Source: Heterostelium album PN500 (Eukaryota > Evosea > Eumycetozoa > Acytosteliales > Acytosteliaceae). From it: a stretch of DNA of 64,000 bases. Shown here in pieces: positions 57,255 to 64,000 of the stretch. Within the stretch, counting starts at the first letter, position 1. Each line of letters begins with the position of its first letter. A model generated the notes under the pieces. The model was not told the origin of the DNA, searched no databases, and saw nothing but the letters and a program-made list of their open reading frames with translations. The stretch is from the NCBI RefSeq assembly GCF_000004825.1, contig NW_008805063.1, positions 1,798,857 through 1,862,856 on the forward strand. The letters run 5' to 3'. The position numbers and the translations under genes are program-made.

Positions 57255-60054
57255 TTATTTTTTATTAACTTTATCCATTTTAACTCTCATGTCTTTCATT
57301 TCTCTTCTGTGAATGAATCGTTTTCTTTGGAGTATGAAGAAAGTAGTTGCCGCTGCTACTACTACCACTCCACCTACAACGGAGCCGGTGACGATCTTCC
57401 AGAGGTTGTCGTCTTTTGCGGTGGATTGATTGCATTGATCATCGCTATTGTCTTTGACCTTTAGGAATACAGAGTAGTCAGGATCGAACAGAACACTCTC
57501 TTCAAAGTAAGGAACACTCATGCTGTACTCGATGAAATCGTTGGCCAGTTGCTCTTGGATATTTGCGACAATAGAACGACCATCAACTATTGCTTGATTG
57601 ACGATTCTCGCTATCATCCCGTTGTCTTGGCCACTGAGTGTTGTCCACTGATATTGATTCTTGGTGGAGTCGGTAGTGGTCGAGTTGTTACTACCGGTTC
57701 CAACTGACTTACCAGTACATCCATTGGGATTCAATGATTCCGATAGCATATTACTTTTGATTACCACTCTGAGAGTGTTTACTCGTGATGCGAACGGCCA
57801 AAGTGCAATGCTAATCGATAGTTTCAGAGTTTTCTCTGCCATGTGTAGAAGTTGATCACCAAACTGGACATCTGTATCATTGATAAAGTATTGGAATGTG
57901 CTGTTGATTGTTGCATTGTTTGGAAGCGTCAAGTAGAAGTCCCATCGATTGGCCACGTCGTTTTCAAGATTCCATTTTGCTCCAGTCAAATTGTAGCCAT
58001 CAGCGACCGTATCTAAATCCATTTCGGAAACAGAGACAATTGAAATAGTGAAATTTGTATTCTTGTCAACAGTTACTGTTATTTCTCCACCATCTCCAGG
58101 TAAAATGATGATCGGTGATGACTCTTGTTCACATCTACTTCCGATATAGCCGGTTTCGCATATACAACTACTGTTGACACAGCTACCTCTATTACTACAG
58201 GTATTGTTTGAGCAGAATTCAACGGTTGGCAATGGTAGAGTTGTGAAATAGAATTTGTTGGCAGGCACTGTACTGACATTCATTTGGAGTAGATAGGAGA
58301 TGGGTGGTGTTGCACCGATATCACATGATATCTGTGTGTGTGGCTGTAACATAGTGATATTCTTACAAATACTTGGACCAATTTGTACTGTGATAACCGA
58401 TGGATCATCACCAAAGTTCGTTCCATTAATAAACACTTTTCCACCGGTTTCCAATATTGAATTGGTTTGAGTGATGTTTGGTGCTGCGTATTTGAATAGT
58501 AAGGTATCAGTATTCTCGATTGTATCATTAAATAGTCGAAGAGTTCTCACACCAGTTCCGGGAGGTGCAATGAATCTCACTTGGTTGCTATTGGTATTGG
58601 AAAGAGTAACCAAAATATCACCCAAAATTAGTCTTGGAAATTTCGGTAGGTTTACGCCATTCACAATCACCAGTCCACCTTGAGTAGGAGGTGCACCGAT
58701 TTTAGTGATAAACGGTAGCGGGTATCTGAGTTCGTTCGATACTTTATCATAGTCTAACCAAACTTCCCAAAAACCTGAAACCTGATATGGGCCGGTGGAG
58801 CACTGCAACGATACATTTGGTTCTGTAATAGTTATGTTTGTACAATATCTAACTCTTGATCCAGATTCATACATGACAAATACTCTATTTGCATCACCAC
58901 CAAACCTATCCGATGTTATGTTTATACGTTGTTTTCCAATTTGTGTCACACTGAAAAGTGTCATTGCTGGCTCACATACAGTATCATTGATACGAACATA
59001 ACCTCTGTAACATTGGCAATAGTATGTACCATTTCTATTATCGGTGCAGTCAACTCCACTCCCAGTAGCACAGGTATTGTTTTCATAATTACAATAGTTG
59101 ATAGCGTTGCAACCATTCGATCCATTCGGTGTGTATCCAGGTGGACACTGACAAACATAACTACCCGGTAGATTCACACAAGTTGCTATACGACTACATG
59201 GTTTATTAACTACACATTCATCAATATCTAAAATAAAGTAATATAAAAAATTTAGTAAATAAAATAATTATCTAAATTGTTATTTTTCCAAAAATTAATT
59301 ACCTGTATCACATGTAACATTTGTATATCCAGATTTACAATCACATTGTCTAGTGTATTTACTGCAAGTACCATTGACTGAACATATTGGACATTGAGTA
59401 ACTTGATAATCTTTATCAGTTTTGAATGATTCCGAGGCTTCAACACGGCCAGGTGAATTTGTTGATAAACACATCATAGATGCAGAGTTTGGCCCTAACA
59501 CTTGCTCTATTGCCATTGTTCTTTTTCCATTTATACTATTCTTACAAACGGATATCTGTGTGTATATATAATTGGTAGAAAGAGGTTCATACATATTTAT
59601 AGTTGAGGTTGTTGTGTTTTTATCATTATCCCTACAGCTAGCCGTTTTGGAAGTGTCACTAAGCATTAAATAAGGAATACCTGATCCATTGACGCAGAGA
59701 ATTGAATAGAATATAGTTGGTACAGGTGATAGGATGTTTGATGAAATTCCAGGTCCAGTTTCATTTAAACAACTAAGAATGGTAGTAGGCTCTAAATAAA
59801 TTACTGGTTTTACTAATTGAGCTGTAACACACTATATAAAAAATAATAACATTTATATTTAAATTATTATTATTATTATTAATATAAAAAAAACTTTTAT
59901 TTCTATTATTGTAATTACTTACAGTATAAACTTGGAGTTGAGTATAATTGGAATATTGAATTCTACATGTTCTACCATCTACAATGTATCCTGGATTACA
60001 TTGTGAATTTACTCCCAAAATTAAACATAAAAAAATAATAAATATTGGAAACAT
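57255..60054 (-). CDS. EGF/IPT-TIG single-pass cell-surface protein, ComC-like, 877 residues
   Basis: Three exons: 60054-59923, 59831-59303 and 59227-57255 (donors GTAAGT and GTAATT, acceptors TAG). Signal peptide MFPIFIIFLCLILGVNS. Cys-rich first part, then a short EGF-like CPICSVNGTCSKYTRQCDCK. A calcium-binding-type EGF follows (DIDECVVNKPCSRIATC), then another Cys-rich EGF-like module. Two IPT/TIG-like domains lie at about residues 330-500 (GGLVIVNGVNL, GGKVFINGTNFGDDPSVITV). A further EGF (CSNRGSCVNSSCICETGYIG) precedes a beta-rich membrane-proximal domain like the ComC supersandwich. The transmembrane segment is at about 832-854, with a 22-residue basic tail. Many N-x-S/T sites. Dictyostelid relatives include ComC and Tgr-type proteins in cell-cell recognition or signalling; the exact role is unknown. 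Confidence 0.87.
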
Positions 60055-61288
60055 TAATTAAAACAATTAAATTTATAAATACAAAGAAATAAATAAATAA
60101 ATAAAATAAATAAATAAAATTAAATTTTAATTTTTAATAATAGTAATAGTTTTAGATGATGATCAACAAAATCAAGCAACAAATAAAGGATGATGTTGAT
60201 GTTTGTAAAGTTTAAAATCATCTTAGCAAAAAAAAAAAAAGGTGGAATCATCCCTGCTTAGCTACTTCTCCAATGAGATGTTTGGCACATGATAAGATAT
60301 CATCATCCTGGCTAAATAATTACCTCAAATGACATGTTTGGTACATTATTCGATAAAAATATCTATCATTTGACAAAAAGGTGTAATCTTCAACTTTTAA
60401 TGTTTATTTAAAAATCTTTTTGTTTTTGTTTTTGTTGTTCATCACCAACTTTAAAAAATATCAATGTTTTTGGGTCCGATCCTAAATTTTTTTGAATATC
60501 TAGATAGTATTTTTTCAACCATTTATTCATTTTTAATGTTTGAGATATAAAAAATCCCACCTTTATTAATAGATTTACTTATTTGTTTATTTTAACAGTG
60601 GAAATATGTTTTGAGAAGTCTGTGTAATCATGGGAATTCTAGATTTCGCTACATTTTTACAACTATGACACTTTACTTTTAAGAGTAAGAGAGTAAGTAA
60701 AATTCGAGCTTTGCAAATCAATTATTCTGATCATTTGCAAACTAATACTATAAATCTCTTTTAAAAAGGTAAGAAACTTTGATCGGTCAAAGTTTAACAA
60801 AAATAAAGTCAAAGATTTCCTTAAACAAAAGTTGATCAGCTATTTATATTTCTTTCATTTTTTTATTTTTTATTGTTGACCGACAAAGTTAATTGTAAAC
60901 TACTAGTTTAGATATTGATTGTACAATAGAAATGAATTGAATCATCTTTATTAAAGATTTACTTTTAAAATAATTAATTATTAAATTGTTTCAAAATAAT
61001 TAGTTATTGCTTTAGAAAAACTTTTAAACAGAATTGATTGAAATTATTTATTTCCGCAACTTTTAAAGATAACTAATAATTGATTAGTGTTTATTGAATA
61101 AACTGTGACTTTAAATCACTAGAAAAAAAAAAAAAACAAATTCAAAAAAATGATTTTTTAAAAATTAAAAAAAAAAAAACGAACGAAGAATTTGATTAAT
61201 TCACAGCGTTGCTGATAATAAAATTTGATTGTTTTATTTATTTACGCACACCTCAATATATATAAATTTTTCTATTTTTAAATAGAGA
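60055..61288. other. divergent promoter region with a short direct repeat
   Basis: About 1.2 kb between the EGF/TIG gene (minus) and Utp18 (plus). ATGAGATGTTTGGCACAT (near 60271) and ATGACATGTTTGGTACAT (near 60330) are imperfect direct repeats about 59 bases apart. Poly-A tracts lie at 60227-60240 and 61120-61180. No gene. Confidence 0.45.
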
Positions 61289-62355
61289 ATGACTAATAAA
61301 TCTACTCTTATTAAAAAGAGACCATTCGAAACAAATGGTACTCAAAAGAATAATAATAATAAGATCGTTCAAAATAAAAATATCAACGTCAAACAAACAA
61401 CACAACCAACAACCACCACAATCAATAAGAAATTGAAAACAGATACAAACAAATCAAAAGTAAAACAGGTTCAACAAGAGGCAGAGGAAGAAGAAGAAAT
61501 TGAAGAGGAAGAAGTAGATGAAGAAGTAGATGAACAAGAAGATGTATCAGCTGATGAAGAAGTAGAAGAAGAAGAAGAAGAAGAAGAAGAGGAAGAATAT
61601 ATAGAAGAACAAGAGATACAATATAAACATAAAGGATCAGAATCAGATTCAGAGGAAGAAGAAGAAGAAGACGGATCAGAAGAAGATGATAATGATGAAG
61701 AGGCAGAGGGAAATGGTACAGTTGACAAAATTAAAGATATCGAATATACAAATAAAAACAATAAACAAGAGAATGGTCATCAAACAGAGAAACCTACCAA
61801 TGGAAGTGCATGGGTTGACGATGATGACGATGAAACCAATGAAGATAATAAAATAAATAATGTGTATGTTATTTTATTTTATTTTTTGCTATTATTTATT
61901 ATAAAAGTTATTATCAATCTAACAATATTCAAATTCTTTCTATAGGTTGTCAGGTAGTTTATTACCGAAATGGGCAAAGAAAGAAGAGCAAGAGAAACAA
62001 GACGATCAAGACGAAGATGATATCGATATTCAATTGGAGAATAAAGTGTTCCATTCCGATAGAAAGATTACATCGTTCAAAGGAGAGGGTCATATCAACA
62101 CTAAAATTACTGTAAAGAGAGGAATTGCTGTATGTTTAACTTTAATTAACCAAATAATTGTTTGAATAGAATATATTTTAACTAACAAAACATAATCAAA
62201 TTACTATATATGTATAGCAACATGTTAGTAGAATTGAATATAGTGGTGTATCAAATATGATTTTATTAGTTCATACTGCTGGTATTACTTTATTCTCTGT
62301 ATGTTTATTTATTTCAATCAAAATTGTAGTATACATAAATGCATTATTAACTAAC

Positions 62356-62391
<36 letters not shown>

Positions 62392-63288
62392 ATACAATCT
62401 TGATAAACCATTATATAGTTCTATTTTGAAAGGATTTGGATGTTCAAGTGCAATGCCACTACCAAACAGTAATGAATGTATTATCATTGGACACAAATCA
62501 CATTACTATGTTTATAATATGAAAACTGTTGCATTAAAGAAATATACACTTAGAGGTATGATAAGCATATTATTACATTTGTTAAATAATATATAATTGT
62601 AGTTAACTAATTGTTGTTGTTTGTTTACTTTTTAGTTGGAGATAACTATCTTAGATTATTATGTGTTTCTAATGATTATTATGCAATCTGCGATTCATTG
62701 GGTAAGATTTCGATTCTCTCGTGTAAATCAAAGACATTGGTGAAGGAAGTACAGCTGTCACAGAAAGATGTTTCACTTATGAGATTCTCGGCCGATGGCG
62801 AACATCTCTATGTGGTGTCGCAAGGTTGGATCACCGTGTACGACAGCAAGAAAGACTGGCGTATCGTTCACCGTTTCAAAGACCACGGTAACGTCACATC
62901 GAAATCGATTCTCTCGATTGCTTTCTCACCGAACAACAGTTACTTTGCCACCGGTTCCGAGTCGGGTATTGTCAATGTGTATGAGCGTGTCGCCTGCTTG
63001 GCCAGCGAGTCACCACAGCCACTGCACGTCATCAGCTCACTCGTCAGTCCAGTGACAGACCTCCAGTTCTCACCGAACAACGCGATGCTACTGATGAGCT
63101 CGTCGACGGACAAGGGTATCGTTCGTATTCTCTCGGTGCCAGACTTTAAGGTTGTCAGCTGGTGCGATGCCAACACCATGAAGCTCAAACTCGGTGCAGT
63201 CACATCTTCGTCGTTCACCAACGACTGTCGTGTTTTATATCTTACAAACGACAAGGGTGCTATCATCAAAGTTCGTGGTTTCAAATGA
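61289..63288 (+). CDS. utp18: Utp18 homologue, U3 snoRNP/SSU processome WD-repeat protein, 552 residues
   Basis: Five exons: 61289-61863, 61946-62129, 62218-62298, 62390-62555 and 62636-63288, all in frame. The first ~190 residues are basic then very acidic (runs of Glu and Asp). The Utp18-type LPKWAKKEE and DIDIQLENKVFHSDRK segment follows, then WD-repeat beta-propeller blades: HVSRIEYSGVSNMILLVHTA, DVSLMRFSADGEHLYVVSQG and ILSIAFSPNNSYFATGSESG, with GIVNVYERVACLASESPQPL matching the conserved GVVNIYN-type blade of Utp18. It ends with DKGAIIKVRGFK. Utp18 is a t-UTP/UtpB-type component of the small-subunit processome, needed for 18S rRNA maturation and, in yeast, exosome recruitment. The acidic N-terminus is longer than usual. 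Located in the nucleolus by family. Confidence 0.9.
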
Positions 63289-63887
63289 TCGATCATCTTT
63301 ACAAAACAATGCATTGAAAACACACATAATAAAAAACAACTTTTAAAAAGAATTATAATTATCATTTTAAATATATTTGATAAATTTTATTTATTGATAT
63401 CAAATAAAACAAAGATATCTTTAACAAAGAAATATTACAAATGGAAGAAAGTATGTTGTTTGAATTTATTAAATTTGTGAATATTGAATACCAAAGTATC
63501 TATATTGATAATAAAAGTTGATTTGTCTGTTACCATAATAAAAATGATAGATTATGAATCATCTTCACTATTACTTGTTATGAAGCTGTTGTCTGGAATC
63601 GATGACAAATTAAACATTCATTATCAAAATAGCTACTATAGTATTCAATCCAAAATTTTAATTTAAATTTATAAAGTCAAATCAAAATTTGAACTTAAAG
63701 GTTACAACTTAAAATTGTCTTTGTTATTTTTTTTTTTTAATATTCTATGAAGTATTTGAGATGGAGTCTTAATCAAATGAAAAGAGAATAGATAATTTTT
63801 TAAATAAATAAAAAAGGGTACATATTTATATTTTATTCCTCGTATAATATCTGATTTGAAATTAATGTTTTTTATAATATTTTTTAT
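63289..63887. other. shared 3' spacer
   Basis: About 600 bases of A+T-rich DNA between convergent genes. A short open frame near 63484-63666 has spacer composition. Nothing else was recognised. Confidence 0.4.
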
Positions 63888-64000
63888 TTAATAATAGTTG
63901 AGATCAACACCGATTCCACAGTCACTAACAGATCCTTCATATTGTTTGGCATGTGGTTTCTTCCAACCTCCAAATGGCACGAAATCACTGAATGAAGGAT
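63888..64000 (-). CDS. 3' end of a probable GH25 lysozyme
   Basis: The last 37 codons of a minus-strand gene running off the right edge. The visible C-terminus reads [20 protein letters not shown], then a [12 protein letters not shown] ending. The pattern GGW-x-KPxAKQY followed by CGxGVDLN is typical of the end of GH25 (Chalaropsis/Entamoeba-type) lysozymes, where the final Asp-Leu-Asn strand closes the barrel. Such enzymes cut peptidoglycan and serve bacterial digestion in amoebae. The catalytic part is outside the window, so the call rests on about 37 residues. Confidence 0.6.
   Translation of the reverse strand, partial: PSFSDFVPFGGWKKPHAKQYEGSVSDCGIGVDLNYY

Overview
The window reads as nuclear DNA of a dictyostelid social amoeba. 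Spacers are extremely A+T-rich, introns are short and A+T-rich with GTATGT/GTAAGT donors, coding DNA has runs of CAA/AAC/ACA (Gln, Asn, Thr), and lineage-typical families (FNIP repeats, EGF/IPT-TIG cell-surface protein) occur beside conserved eukaryotic genes. Coding parts look less A+T-rich than I would expect for D. discoideum itself, so another dictyostelid is likelier; the species is not decided. Exon limits below were read by hand from splice sites and frame.

Layout. 1-13,950 is a compact housekeeping block: NOC3 (5' end outside the window), an 89-residue three-exon gene, a short-chain dehydrogenase, a RING protein split by a one-base frame change, a lipin phosphatidate phosphatase, an Asterix homologue and the SUMO E2 Ubc9 (divergent pair), and a small membrane protein. 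14,716-27,706 is one four-exon minus-strand gene for a protein of about 4,248 residues: bacterial-type Ig-like repeats followed by an alpha-2-macroglobulin (A2M) core. Its bait-region position holds a Ras GTPase domain in circularly permuted order (G3-G4-G5-G1-G2). This is the most unusual system here. 29,526-31,573 holds a Cys/His-rich gene and its decayed duplicate. 32,115-35,508 carries a CaCA-type cation exchanger and an Mdm34 (ERMES) homologue.

36,905-48,776 is an accessory island: a tandem family of unrecognised ~290-340-residue proteins (three whole, four broken copies), a whole FNIP-repeat gene plus a stray FNIP fragment, and a broken, rearranged Ty3/gypsy-type LTR retrotransposon with captured foreign pieces. 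It looks like a birth-and-death locus built by segmental duplication, inversion and element insertion.

49,137-64,000 returns to ordinary genes: a free-standing pro-kumamolisin (S53 propeptide) protein, a large 3.6 kb spacer before a Gln/Asn-rich Cys-motif protein that may be a transcription factor, two stefin-type cystatins, a ComC-like EGF/IPT-TIG receptor-like protein, the U3 processome protein Utp18, and the 3' end of a probable GH25 lysozyme.

The genes share no single pathway. Recurrent themes are ribosome biogenesis (NOC3, Utp18), ER and mitochondrial membrane/lipid biology (lipin, Asterix, Mdm34) and control of proteolysis (A2M-like protein, pro-kumamolisin protein, two cystatins).
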